This document shows, piece by piece, positions 26,587-35,293 of a stretch of DNA of 38,587 nt. The stretch spans positions 1 to 38,587 of the forward strand of contig JAUXYJ010000086.1 of assembly GCA_030694465.1 (NCBI GenBank), given 5' to 3'. The translations under genes were made by a program, and so were the position numbers. Every line of letters starts with the position of its first letter. Positions within the stretch are counted from its first letter, which is position 1. The notes beneath the pieces were generated by a model. It saw nothing but the letters and a program-made list of their open reading frames with translations. It had not been told where the DNA came from and made no database searches. The stretch comes from Deltaproteobacteria bacterium. GTDB lineage: Bacteria; Myxococcota_A; Polyangia; Polyangiales; Ga0077539.

Positions 26587-28083
26587 TCAGCCTTCTTCGC
26601 CGAAGTGTCCCACGTGCGTGTCGCCGTATCCGTTGCCATCTGGCTCAAGATTGGTGAACTTCGTGAGCTGACGAATGAACCGCAGGCGCGCGGTCCCTGT
26701 GGGTCCATTGCGCTGTTTGCCGATGATAATTTCGGCGACACCCTTGTCTTCGGTGTCCTTGTTGTAGATCTCGTCACGGTAGATAAACATCACCGTGTCT
26801 GCGTCCTGCTCGATGGCGCCCGACTCACGAAGATCGCTCAACTGGGGCCGCTTGTCCGTGCGGTTCTCGACCGCGCGGTTAAGCTGCGAGAGCGCGATGA
26901 TGGGCACGCCGAGCTCTTTGGCAAGCTGCTTGAGTCCACGCGAAATCTCGCTGATTTCACGCTCACGTGAGTCCATGCCATCACGCGAGGCCTTCATCAG
27001 TTGGAGGTAGTCAATCACGATGAGACACAGGTCGCGCTCGGCCTTCATGCGTCGCGCTTTTGCCCGCAGGTCCATCAGCGTGAGCTCTCCCGAGTCGTCG
27101 ATGTAGATCGGGAGGTTGTAGATGTTCGAGGCCGCCTGCGTGAGCGCGGTCATCTGGTCCTCGGTCATCATGTTCGATCGCAAGAGCGACTGGTCCACGT
27201 TGGCTTCGCCGCAGAGCAGTCGATTGGCGAGCTCGACGCGCGGCATCTCGAGAGAGAAGAACAACACGGGCTTGCCCGCTGACTTCGCCGCGTTGGCCGT
27301 GAGACACATCACGAAGCTGGTCTTGCCCATCGCAGGACGCGCCGCGATGATAATCAGCTGGCCCGGATGCATCCCCGAGGTGAGCTCATCAAGGTCGCGA
27401 AACCCTGACTCAGTCCCCGAGATCCTCGCCCCGCGCTCCATGGTCTTTTCGATGCGCTCAAACGCCTCTTGCACCGCGACCTCGAGCGGAATCAACGTGC
27501 TCTTTGAGCGGCGCTGCGCCACGCCAAACACCTGCGCCGCAGCGTAGTCAAGGTAGCTGTCGGCTTCACCGCGCTCGCCATAACCCCGCGCCACGATCTC
27601 GTGCGCGACACCGATCATACGGCGGACCTGGGCGAGGTCTGCGACGATGCGTCCGTGCGTCTCGGCGTTGGCGATCGTCGGCGTTGTCTCAGTCAATTCG
27701 CCGAGATATTGCATCCCGCCGACCGCATTCAGTCGCTCGCGGTTGCGCAGCTCGCTTGAGAGCGTGACCACATCGATGGGCTCTCCACGCGCGTTGACCG
27801 CGAGCATGGCCTCGAAGATCACCGCGTGACCTGGATGATAAAAATCCGAGGCCACCACCGCGGCGCTCACGGTCCCAAACACCCCGTTGTCCAAGAGCAC
27901 CGCGCCCAAGACGGCGCGCTCGGCGTCCAGGTCGTTGGGGGGGATGTTTCCCTTCGCTCCTTCTTCTTGCTCCCCGTGCTGATCGCCACGGTTAAATCCA
28001 CGGTTTTCTCCGTTGCGACGAAAGCGCGCGCCCCCGCCCAGTGCTCCGTCTTTAGTCTCTCGGTTGCGTCCTACAATGCTCAT
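26587..28083 (-). CDS. dnaB: Replicative DNA helicase DnaB
   Basis: A 498-residue hexameric replication helicase. The N-terminal domain starts PNDLDAERAVLGAVLLD at about residue 49. The RecA-like ATPase domain has a Walker A in ARPAMGKTS (about 248-256), Walker B LIVIDYLQLM, and ALSQLNR and SDLRESGAIEQDADTVMF further on. Before the conserved start there is a hydrophilic extension of about 48 residues, rich in Gly/Arg/Asn/Glu, probably disordered. No intein is present. The ATG 28083 is the most upstream start in this frame. The gene is divergent from the TonB receptor gene. Confidence 0.97.
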   Translation of the reverse strand: MSIVGRNRETKDGALGGGARFRRNGENRGFNRGDQHGEQEEGAKGNIPPNDLDAERAVLGAVLLDNGVFGTVSAAVVASDFYHPGHAVIFEAMLAVNARGEPIDVVTLSSELRNRERLNAVGGMQYLGELTETTPTIANAETHGRIVADLAQVRRMIGVAHEIVARGYGERGEADSYLDYAAAQVFGVAQRRSKSTLIPLEVAVQEAFERIEKTMERGARISGTESGFRDLDELTSGMHPGQLIIIAARPAMGKTSFVMCLTANAAKSAGKPVLFFSLEMPRVELANRLLCGEANVDQSLLRSNMMTEDQMTALTQAASNIYNLPIYIDDSGELTLMDLRAKARRMKAERDLCLIVIDYLQLMKASRDGMDSREREISEISRGLKQLAKELGVPIIALSQLNRAVENRTDKRPQLSDLRESGAIEQDADTVMFIYRDEIYNKDTEDKGVAEIIIGKQRNGPTGTARLRFIRQLTKFTNLEPDGNGYGDTHVGHFGEEG

Positions 28084-28205
28084 AACGGTCTGCGTGCCCC
28101 AGTGACTCGGGTAGCACGAGTGACCCGATCGATCTCACTTTGTTGCAGAAGTGACAGAACACACCCGCGCCCATCCGCCCGCCCGACAGCGAATTGGGCC
28201 GAAAC

Positions 28206-31157
28206 ATGACGACCGCATCGCGAATGAGAGACACTGGGTCCATTGCAATGAAGGCACGCCCCGTTCGCTCTTGGTCACACCTCGCGCTGGTGGCCAGCGC
28301 AGCGTTTGCGCTCACTGTCTCGCCAGCTCACCAAGCCCTTGGGGACAACCTCGCGGACGAGGCAGAGCTGCAGTTTCAGCTCGGCGCAGAGCGCTATCAG
28401 GCCAATGATTTTCGCGGCGCGCTTGAGCACTTTTTAGCGAGCAACCGGCTCGCGCCCAATCGCAACGTCGCGTTTAATATTGCGAGATGTTTTGCTGCCT
28501 CGCGGAGGTTTCCCGAGGCGTATCGGTACTACCTCACCGCGCTCGAGGGTGAGACCACGGTCGCGACCCGTCGCGCGATCGAGCAGGCCATGAGCCGTAT
28601 CGCGTCCGAGCTCGCCATCGTGCGCATCGAGACGGACCCCGCGGGCGCTCAAATCTACGTCGACCGACGTGACCTCGGTGTCCGCGGAACCTCGCCCGTC
28701 ACACTCGCGTTTGCTCCTGGTACGGTCCACATCATGGCCGAACGCGCGGGCCACCGTGACGCACAGAGCCCTGCGATTTCGCTCTCTGCAGGGAGCACTC
28801 AGACCCTCCAATTGGCCCTCCCGCGCATCGTCGGGACCGTCCGTGTCGAGGGCCCCCTCGGTGCCGTCGCGCACTTGGACGACGAACAGTCCGCCCCACT
28901 CTGCACGCTGCCATGCACAGTCCAGTCGCCTCCTGGCACGCACACGCTCTTTGTCACACAAGAGGGACACGCGACATTTTCGCGCGTGGTGCAGGTCAAT
29001 CCGGACAGCGAAATCACAGTGCGTTCGCAACTTGCGGCGCTCACTGGCTCGCTCGTCGTAAACGCCAGCGAGCGCGATGCGCTTGTCGAGGTCGACGGTC
29101 GCCCCTCTGGGTTTGCTCCCGCGGTCGTGCGTGACGTCGCCGTAGGGACGCGACATGTGCGGGTTAGTTTGCAGGGATTTGTCACCGTCGAGCGTGACGT
29201 TGTGGTGCGTACAGGGCAGCCCACAGAGCTCCCAGACATTCAGCTGCGCAGCGCAGGCGAGGTCACCGCGGCCTCGCGAATCGCCGAACGGATCGAAGAC
29301 GCGCCCGCCTCGGTATCAGTCATCGATGGCCGAGAGCTGCGCGCGTTTGCCTACCCCACAATCGCCGAAGCCATCCGCGGAACCCGTGGGATTTTTCTAT
29401 CCAATGACCTCCACTACCCCAGCGCTGGGATCCGCGGTGTGGGCGTCCCCGGGGACTACGGCAACCGCCTGCTGACCCTCGCAGATGGACACCCGCTCAA
29501 CGACGACGTCGTAGGCGCCTCGTACATCGGTTTCGACGGCCGCACAGACCTCGATGACGTCGAGCGCATCGAGCTCGTCCGCGGTCCAGGCTCGGTCTTG
29601 TATGGCACCGGCGCGTTCATGGGCGTGCTCAACCTCGTGACGCGTCCACGCAGTACGCCCACGCGCGCCCACGCGGCCTTCGGGACCTTTGGAGACGTCT
29701 TTCGAGGCCGGGCGGGGTTCACGCTCAACCTCGGACGCGACGCGGGCGTGTGGGCCTCTGTGGGCATCGCAGGCTCGGGTGGCGCAGACACCACCGTGAG
29801 CGTCCCCAACGCGGACAACACCGGACCGACACTGCTCACCGCGCGCAACCACGGCTCTTTTCTCGCCGGAACCTTTGCCGCCCGCGCTTGGTACAAAGAC
29901 CTCACCCTGCAGCTCTTTTGGTCCGCGCGAGACCTCTCGGCCGCGCTCGGCGCGTTCAACACGCGCTTCAACGACCCACGCACACGCTTCATCGATGCGC
30001 GCTCATTTGCCGAGCTCCGCTACGAGCCCAAGCTCGGAAACATCGGCCGACTGTTTCTTCGCGCACACGCAAATCTCTACCAATTTCGAGGCGCTTACAC
30101 CTACGACCCGTCGACCGAAGAGGACTACAACGGCACGTGGTACGGCGTCGAAGCACGCGCGCTCTTTGAGCCCTTTCGAGCCCTCCGCATCACCGTCGGC
30201 GGCGAATTTCAACACCACCCTGTCGTCGAGCTCATCGGTCGCAGACGCATCACCGCATCGACCACCGAGACCTACCTCTCTGAGCGCCAAGCCCTACTCA
30301 TTGGTGCTGGATATTTGCTGCTCGAAGGCGACCCCGCCCCTTGGCTTCGCTACTCTGCTGGCGCGCGAATCGACGTGTACAACACCTTCGGAGTGAGCAT
30401 CAATCCACGCGCCGCCGTGATCTTGCACCCGGTCTCGTCCAGCACGATCAAGCTCACCGCAGGTCGCGCGTTTCGCGCCCCCAGCGTCTATGAGCTCTAC
30501 CTCAACGACATGGGCATGACCCAGCGCGCGAATCCTGCGCTCCGCCCAGAGACGACTACCTCTGGCGAAATCGAATATAGCCAGCGATTTGCCACCGATT
30601 GGGTCGCTGTCGCCGCCGCGCATGGCTCTTACAACGAGGCCCTCATCGAGACCACCGGCGCAGGCAACATGACCGACCCGCTGATCTACAACAACAGCAC
30701 CAACCCAGTCTTCGTCGTCGGTGGCGACGTAGAGCTTCGTCGCGAGTGGTTCGGCGGCTGGATGTTTTCGGCCATGTACGGCTATCAACGAGCACGCGAC
30801 GCGATCACCGCCAGCGAGCTCCCCAACGTGCCCGAGCACCTCGCGAGCGTCCGCGGCGTCGTGCCCATCGTGCGCGAAGTGCTCTCACTCGCGTCACGAC
30901 TGACCCTTGAGTCACCGCGTCCCTACCGCGTCGAATCCACTCCGGGTGCCTTCTCAAACAGTGACCGCACCCCGTGGGCCGTCGTCGCAGACGTCGTCGC
31001 CACAGGTCACCTCGACCGGTTTAACATTCGCTATTCAGTGGGCGTCTACAACCTGTTTGACTGGCGCTACGTCAACCCCGTCGACGACGGAAGCGCGCAT
31101 CGCGCAGCCCCCCAGCCCGGCCGCACGTTTCAGTTTAATCTCGGCGTGGGCTACTGA
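28206..31157 (+). CDS. TonB-dependent receptor with N-terminal TPR and three PEGA domains
   Basis: A protein of about 983 residues. After a signal peptide (hydrophobic ALVASAAFALTV, cleavage near QALG) come two or three TPR-like helical pairs (about 45-110), then three consecutive PEGA-type beta repeats (about 140-335; for example RIETDPAGAQIYVDRRDLG). A TonB-receptor plug follows (SVIDGRELRAFAYPTIAEA, RGPGSVLYGTGAFMGVLNL) and a beta-barrel ending in QFNLGVGY with a C-terminal Tyr. The TPR-PEGA part resembles the separate TPR-PEGA protein 410 bases downstream. A TonB box is not obvious. Starts at ATG 28206, 28224 or 28248 are possible; the last gives the neatest signal peptide. Substrate unknown. 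It overlaps the convergent lipoprotein by seven bases. Confidence 0.88.
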   Translation: MTTASRMRDTGSIAMKARPVRSWSHLALVASAAFALTVSPAHQALGDNLADEAELQFQLGAERYQANDFRGALEHFLASNRLAPNRNVAFNIARCFAASRRFPEAYRYYLTALEGETTVATRRAIEQAMSRIASELAIVRIETDPAGAQIYVDRRDLGVRGTSPVTLAFAPGTVHIMAERAGHRDAQSPAISLSAGSTQTLQLALPRIVGTVRVEGPLGAVAHLDDEQSAPLCTLPCTVQSPPGTHTLFVTQEGHATFSRVVQVNPDSEITVRSQLAALTGSLVVNASERDALVEVDGRPSGFAPAVVRDVAVGTRHVRVSLQGFVTVERDVVVRTGQPTELPDIQLRSAGEVTAASRIAERIEDAPASVSVIDGRELRAFAYPTIAEAIRGTRGIFLSNDLHYPSAGIRGVGVPGDYGNRLLTLADGHPLNDDVVGASYIGFDGRTDLDDVERIELVRGPGSVLYGTGAFMGVLNLVTRPRSTPTRAHAAFGTFGDVFRGRAGFTLNLGRDAGVWASVGIAGSGGADTTVSVPNADNTGPTLLTARNHGSFLAGTFAARAWYKDLTLQLFWSARDLSAALGAFNTRFNDPRTRFIDARSFAELRYEPKLGNIGRLFLRAHANLYQFRGAYTYDPSTEEDYNGTWYGVEARALFEPFRALRITVGGEFQHHPVVELIGRRRITASTTETYLSERQALLIGAGYLLLEGDPAPWLRYSAGARIDVYNTFGVSINPRAAVILHPVSSSTIKLTAGRAFRAPSVYELYLNDMGMTQRANPALRPETTTSGEIEYSQRFATDWVAVAAAHGSYNEALIETTGAGNMTDPLIYNNSTNPVFVVGGDVELRREWFGGWMFSAMYGYQRARDAITASELPNVPEHLASVRGVVPIVREVLSLASRLTLESPRPYRVESTPGAFSNSDRTPWAVVADVVATGHLDRFNIRYSVGVYNLFDWRYVNPVDDGSAHRAAPQPGRTFQFNLGVGY

Positions 31158-31567
31158 CACACGCCCATCATGCAGCGCCTTCCCATCGTCATGCAGCGCT
31201 GGTCACAGCCGCCACAATGCTGCCCGCTTGTAGAGGTATCAACACACGTGCCGCTGCAAATTTGCTGTCCAGAGGGACACAGCGCGCAACGCCCTGTTTG
31301 ACACACCAGCCCCGCCCCCGCGCACCGCTGCAAAGCACAGCACAACTCTCCATCACCACCACAGGCCGTCGCGTCGGGGGCTGCGACCCCATTGTCTGCG
31401 CTCTGAGCGTCCAAGCGAGGATCCAGACGGTCCCAATCAAGCGCGCATCCCGCCGCCATTGTCACGACACCAAGCACGATGGCGCGCGCGATCACGGCAC
31501 CGCGTCGCGAGTAGATCACCACACGATGGGTCACGGCCCTCGAGCACTCTGTCCTGTCATTTTTCAT
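31151..31567 (-). CDS. Small Cys-rich lipoprotein
   Basis: A 138-residue protein with a long N-terminal region, a hydrophobic segment and lipobox MAAGC (Cys41). A short linker leads to a Cys-rich body with the repeat C-x-GTCVDTSTSGQHCGGC and C-x4-C-x4-C pairs, the same pattern as in the lipoproteins at 1-418 and 714-2966. ATG 31567 directly abuts the stop of the TPR-PEGA gene (TAG then ATG), so it is translationally coupled and part of the same transcript as the kinase. Its 3' end overlaps the end of the convergent TonB receptor gene by seven bases. No enzymatic role is visible. Confidence 0.8.
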   Translation of the reverse strand: MKNDRTECSRAVTHRVVIYSRRGAVIARAIVLGVVTMAAGCALDWDRLDPRLDAQSADNGVAAPDATACGGDGELCCALQRCAGAGLVCQTGRCALCPSGQQICSGTCVDTSTSGQHCGGCDQRCMTMGRRCMMGVCQ

Positions 31568-32542
31568 CTAAAATGCGCCCATCCAGTGCACGCTTCCCGC
31601 GCCAAGGGCGACCACCGTCGCTCGCTCGGTGCCCATCCGCGGACCCACAATCGACAGGGTCACTCCGGCAGCGAGTCCCACAAGCCCCACGACTAACATC
31701 GCGTTGGCCGCCGTCTGCAACGTACGCCCTGAGTCAATCACGGGAGCCTCTGCGAGCGGGCAGACAGTGTTGCTGCAACGGGCCTGCAGAGCGCTGTATT
31801 GCCCCTGCGCGGCCGCGCCAAGCCCCACCGAGGCAAGGGTGCCCACGAGCCCCACGCCAAGGGCCGCAAAGGCCAGCACGCGCACAGGACCGTGCCCTTG
31901 GGCAAGCCACGGAAGCACCCGGTAGTCTCGCTCAGGCGCAGGCAGCAGAACAGGTGGCGCGATCACGAGCGGAGCAAACTCGAAGCGTAGCGCGTGGGTC
32001 CCGGCGGCGACGATGGTCACCTGCTGCGATTGTGCGGGCACCCCTGGGCTGCTTACGACCACCGTGTGCTCACCAGGGTCCATCGCGATCGGGAGCGCGA
32101 GCGCAGCGACAGGGATCACACGTTGAGCGATCTGGACTGAGGCCCCTTCGGGTGGAGTCACGAGCAAAATTCGAAGTCGACCGACACGAGGCTCGATCCC
32201 CGCAAGCTCTTGTGTGGCAGCGGTCTGCGTCTCGCGATAGCGCGGGTCGCTCTGGGCGTGCTCACGTGCCTCTTGCACCGTGGTCTCGAACTCGGTGACC
32301 GCTTCGGTCATTCGGCCGAGCTCTCGAAGCGCGCGCGCGATATAGAGCCGCGAATTGGGCGACGAACGGATCGCATACGAGCCACGAAAGTCCTCGAGCG
32401 CCGCGTCAAAACGCCGAGCATCGAAGTGCGCGAGCCCATTCAAAAAACGCTGCTGAGCGACCGTCGCGAGGTCCTGTGCGGAGGCGACGACCGAGCAGAG
32501 CAACAGACCTGCGCCAAGAACGGCAACCGCGCTTCGCTTCAC
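31568..32542 (-). CDS. TPR-PEGA membrane protein (copy A, full length)
   Basis: About 324 residues from GTG 32542 (a TTG lies one codon upstream; an extension to 32611 is less likely). It has a signal peptide ending near VASAQ, a TPR segment (about 25-115, with ALEDFRGSYAIRSSPNSRLY), and a PEGA-like beta domain (about 125-190: VGRLRILLVTPPEGASVQIA, then GEHTVVVSSPG). A Pro-rich linker leads to two hydrophobic segments near the C-terminus (about 230-255 and 285-310). It lies 75 bases downstream of the Ser/Thr kinase on the same strand, a probable operon. A degraded second copy exists at 34853-35245. The TPR part resembles the N-terminus of the TonB receptor gene. Likely an envelope partner of the kinase (inference). 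Confidence 0.8.
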   Translation of the reverse strand: MKRSAVAVLGAGLLLCSVVASAQDLATVAQQRFLNGLAHFDARRFDAALEDFRGSYAIRSSPNSRLYIARALRELGRMTEAVTEFETTVQEAREHAQSDPRYRETQTAATQELAGIEPRVGRLRILLVTPPEGASVQIAQRVIPVAALALPIAMDPGEHTVVVSSPGVPAQSQQVTIVAAGTHALRFEFAPLVIAPPVLLPAPERDYRVLPWLAQGHGPVRVLAFAALGVGLVGTLASVGLGAAAQGQYSALQARCSNTVCPLAEAPVIDSGRTLQTAANAMLVVGLVGLAAGVTLSIVGPRMGTERATVVALGAGSVHWMGAF

Positions 32543-32617
32543 CAAAGTCTCGCGACTGTACTGCAGCTTGTGCCCCTCGCCGCGCGAATACGGAGCGCAG
32601 ACTACACGCACAATTGC

Positions 32618-34165
32618 TTAGAGAAATCGCGGGCGAAACGGCCGATTCGGCGCAGGACGTACCGGACGAACCGTGGGCACAGTCTGCGCAGGTGTAGCCA
32701 CAGGTGTGATGGGTCTGGGCGCAGTCTGAGGTGTCGGTGGATCCACGTTAGAGGGCGTGGTCTCGACAAGCGGCCGAGGCGGCTCGCCACGATCGGGCAT
32801 GGGCGTGATGGGCCGCTCGGGAGTCTGCGCGATCGTGACAACAGCAGTGGAAATACCGGCAGATTGTGTCGGCTTTCGAACGCTCGCCCACACCGCGACG
32901 CTGCCCAGCGTCAGCACGAGGGTCAACGCGAGGCCCCACACGAGGCTACGTTTGGACGTGGGTCTTGCTTCGGAGAGCGACGGCGGCGGCGGCGGCGGGA
33001 CGCTCTCGACCGTGAGCATCTCGATTTCGCCCTGATGCTCTTGCGGGAGTGATTTTCCGTCGGCGAGCTCGCGCGCCAAGTGTGCGTTGGTGGCGGTAGA
33101 GACGACGCGGTCTAAGAACTTGTTGGCTTCGTCGTCGGTCGTTGGTTCGTCTGCTAATTTGCGGAGCTGTTGATGCCGGGATTCGATGTGCGCGCCCAAC
33201 AAAGTGCGTACCCACTCGCTCGTCTCTCGTGGCGTAGCCGCGGTGACGCCGCACTCTTCGAGGGCGATCACAAACGCATTTGCCGAGGCAATTCGCTGCG
33301 TCAAATCACGATGGAGAGCCTTGGCGATGATCACGTCGATCGAGGCCGGCGCGTCGGGGCTAAACTCACTCACCGAGGGGACAATCGCTTCCATCGCCGC
33401 GCGAATGGTCTGCGTGTCGTTCTCTCGCTGAAAGAGCTTTTTTCCAGCAAGACTCTCCCAGAGCACCACTCCCATCGCGTAAAGATCGGCCTGGTGGGTA
33501 AGCACTTGAGGGGCCTCTTCAGAGAAGAGTCCGTGCTGTTCGGGCGCCATGTAGCCCGTCTTGCCTTTGATATTTCCGTCTCGTGTGTGAGACACGCGGG
33601 ACTCCGCGCGCGCGATGCCAAAATCCAAGATCCGCGCCGAGCCATCGACACCCAGCAAGATGTTCTGCGGTGAGACATCGCGATGCACAATGTTCAGCGG
33701 AATTCCCCTCGGATCTGCGTGCGTATGCGCCGCCTGCAGCCCCTGCAGCGCGTCAATCACCACACGCAATGCGATCTTCAGTGGCAGACGACCGCCGCCT
33801 CCGTTTGCCCGCGAGGCACGCTGCAATTGCAACAGCGAGAACCCGTCCACGTACTCCATGACGATGTAGAGCGAGAGCGCCTCGTCTTCGCCAAAATCCA
33901 GCGTCGCGACCACGTTGGGATGCCGCAGCTCTCCCACCAGCCGCGCCTCATCCAAGAACATCCGCGCGAAGTCTTCGTCGTGTCGCAGATGCGCATGACA
34001 GCACTTGATCGCGACCAAGCGGCCAAACCCCGCAGAGCCTCGTGAGCGCGCCACATGCACGGTTGCCATGCCGCCCGCAGCGATCTCCATCAAGAGCTCA
34101 TAACGTCCGCCGATGCGCTCACGGGGCGCTTGCTTGGTCTCACGCGTGGCAGGCGATAGCGTCAT
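32618..34165 (-). CDS. Membrane-anchored Ser/Thr protein kinase (copy A)
   Basis: A 515-residue Hanks-type kinase from ATG 34165; longer starts are possible up to 34234 but do not align with copy B. The Gly loop is AAGGMATVHVAR, followed by Lys54 (VAIK) and a Glu in DEARLV. The catalytic loop is HRDVSPQN (Asp163), with DFG at 181-183 and YMAPEQ as the P+1 element. A linker leads to one transmembrane helix (about 408-428) and a Pro-rich tail of about 85 residues ending RPFRPRFL. The kinase is cytoplasmic and the tail periplasmic. Copy B at 35294-36859 is a close paralogue. A divergent vWA remnant lies upstream and a TPR-PEGA gene downstream. Confidence 0.93.
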   Translation of the reverse strand: MTLSPATRETKQAPRERIGGRYELLMEIAAGGMATVHVARSRGSAGFGRLVAIKCCHAHLRHDEDFARMFLDEARLVGELRHPNVVATLDFGEDEALSLYIVMEYVDGFSLLQLQRASRANGGGGRLPLKIALRVVIDALQGLQAAHTHADPRGIPLNIVHRDVSPQNILLGVDGSARILDFGIARAESRVSHTRDGNIKGKTGYMAPEQHGLFSEEAPQVLTHQADLYAMGVVLWESLAGKKLFQRENDTQTIRAAMEAIVPSVSEFSPDAPASIDVIIAKALHRDLTQRIASANAFVIALEECGVTAATPRETSEWVRTLLGAHIESRHQQLRKLADEPTTDDEANKFLDRVVSTATNAHLARELADGKSLPQEHQGEIEMLTVESVPPPPPPSLSEARPTSKRSLVWGLALTLVLTLGSVAVWASVRKPTQSAGISTAVVTIAQTPERPITPMPDRGEPPRPLVETTPSNVDPPTPQTAPRPITPVATPAQTVPTVRPVRPAPNRPFRPRFL

Positions 34166-34496
34166 TTGCAGGGTCACCAGTGTGAACGCAGTCCGGTCCG
34201 CGACGCAAGTCATCCGATGAAACACAACGAACACCCTGCAATTTCACTCATCCACCGCGTCACGCTCCGAGCGCCCCTGCGCTCCGCTCCGACGTGCCAA
34301 CCGCGGGTGGCGATCGGGTGCTTCACGTTGTCACCTCGCGCTCATGGGCTGTGATTTTAGCCCCGGTTCGCGTCGATTTCCCCTTTGGCACGCATCGTGG
34401 ACTCTCTCGCGCGATTTGAAGCACTCACGCACCCACTCACTCGGTCCTCACGGGTCCACCACGCCCTCTGCGCCGGGCTCCAGAAGAGCCCCAAGG
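34166..34496. other. Divergent intergenic region, module copy A
   Basis: About 330 bases between the kinase A start and the vWA remnant. The right part (from 34385) is near-identical to 37131 onward. The left part shares only short stretches with the copy B region, such as CACCCTGCAATTTC at about 34231-34244, similar to ACCCTGCAAATTC at about 36926-36938. The kinase promoter should lie here. No gene or terminator is convincing. Confidence 0.4.
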
Positions 34497-34770
34497 GTCC
34501 CCACGCGACAGCGCTTTGAGTGTGCACTTTTGCTCGTGTTCGTGTGGCTCTTGCCAGCTTGTCTCGACCGCCCCGTCACGCCCGCGACGCCCGCGCTCGA
34601 GTCCGCTCTCTCAGAGGTCATCTACCTCGATCCGGGGATCAAAGTGGACCTCCTCGTGATGGTGGATAACTCTGGCTCAATGCGCGAAAGACAGCGCAAT
34701 ATCCTGCGACAGCTGGGCCCCATGATCGAGCAGCTGACCAACCCGCCGTGTATCTCGCGGAGCACGCCCG
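34385..34770. repeat. Direct repeat copy 1 (386 bp, near-identical to 37131-37516)
   Basis: This stretch aligns without any gap to 37131-37516 at a constant offset of 2746 bases. It includes one identical run of more than 70 bases over the vWA signal-peptide region. The first 30 bases are less conserved. The match stops sharply at 34770/37516. It is the right-hand part of the larger tandem duplication that also includes the kinase and TPR-PEGA genes. Confidence 0.9.
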
Positions 34771-34826
34771 ATGCGCCCGATGCGCCAGGTGCGCCAGGTG
34801 CGCTGGGGACAACCACCGGGGGCTGA
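34497..34826 (+). pseudogene. Truncated vWA-domain lipoprotein (copy A remnant)
   Basis: Homologous to the 5' part of the gene at 37243. It retains the lipoprotein signal (LLVFVWLLPAC), the start of a von Willebrand factor A domain with MIDAS sequence MVDNSGSM, and the following helix (RERQRNILRQLGPMIEQL). After ISRSTP, homology ends and the frame passes through a 9-bp minisatellite to a stop at 34826. The codon matching the ATG at 37243 is GTC (34497-34499), so the ancestral start has been lost; an ATG at 34344 in the same frame could only make a longer, poorly signalled product. More than three-quarters of the protein is missing. Likely non-functional. Confidence 0.8.
34770..34804. repeat. 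9-bp minisatellite at the duplication junction
   Basis: Four 9-base units of the type GATGCGCCC / GGTGCGCCA, the last one a base short. Homology to the vWA gene ends at its left edge and homology to the TPR-PEGA gene (minus strand) ends near its right edge, so it marks the join between the two module copies. It is read as DAPDAPGAPGA on the plus strand. Confidence 0.8.
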
Positions 34827-34852
34827 ATCCCGGTAGTAAACGCAAAGCGGAG

Positions 34853-35245
34853 CTAAGCCGTGTTGGCCGCGACAATGGTGACGGTTTGTGATTGTGAAGG
34901 CATTCCAGGGCTGCCCACGACCACTGTGTGCTGACCAGGATACATCGCGATCGGGAGCGCGAGCACCGGGACGGGGATCACCCGCTGCGCAATCTGAACC
35001 GAGACCTGTTCGGGGGGGGTCACCAGGACGATCCGAAGTCGGCCTACTTGCGACTCGATCCTCGCGAGCTCTCGGGCCTCATCAAAGCGCCTCGCGTCGT
35101 CGTGTGCGAGCCCGTTCAAAAGCCGCTGTTGCGCCACGGTCGCGAGGTCTTGTGCTGACACAATCGCAGAGCAAAGTACGAGCCCCATCCCCACCAAACC
35201 CAAGACATCTCGCTTGAGCAAAGTCTTGCGATGGTACCGCAGCAC
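34853..35245 (-). pseudogene. Degraded TPR-PEGA protein (copy B)
   Basis: A 130-residue truncated paralogue of the protein at 31568-32542. It keeps the signal peptide, the first TPR stretch (QDLATVAQQRLLNGLAHDDA) and the PEGA-like domain. It lacks a net 62 codons of the TPR region (an in-frame deletion between RRFD and ELARIE) and stops at a TAG where copy A has Ala. Beyond this stop the minus-strand frame still matches copy A for about 15 codons (LRF, then PPVVVPSAP against PPVLLPAP) up to the minisatellite. The membrane segments are gone. A short secreted PEGA product is possible, but decay is the simpler reading. The start GTG 35245 or a TTG at 35221 could be used. Confidence 0.8.
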
Positions 35246-35293
35246 GAATTGTTCGCTGCGTGACTATGGAGTCGTTCGATGGCAGTCCATTTC

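Noticed and set aside
34200..34260. Sigma-54-type promoter before kinase A
   Set aside because: A TTGCA element is present on the minus strand, but the required GG is not at the correct 12-base distance here or in the copy B region.
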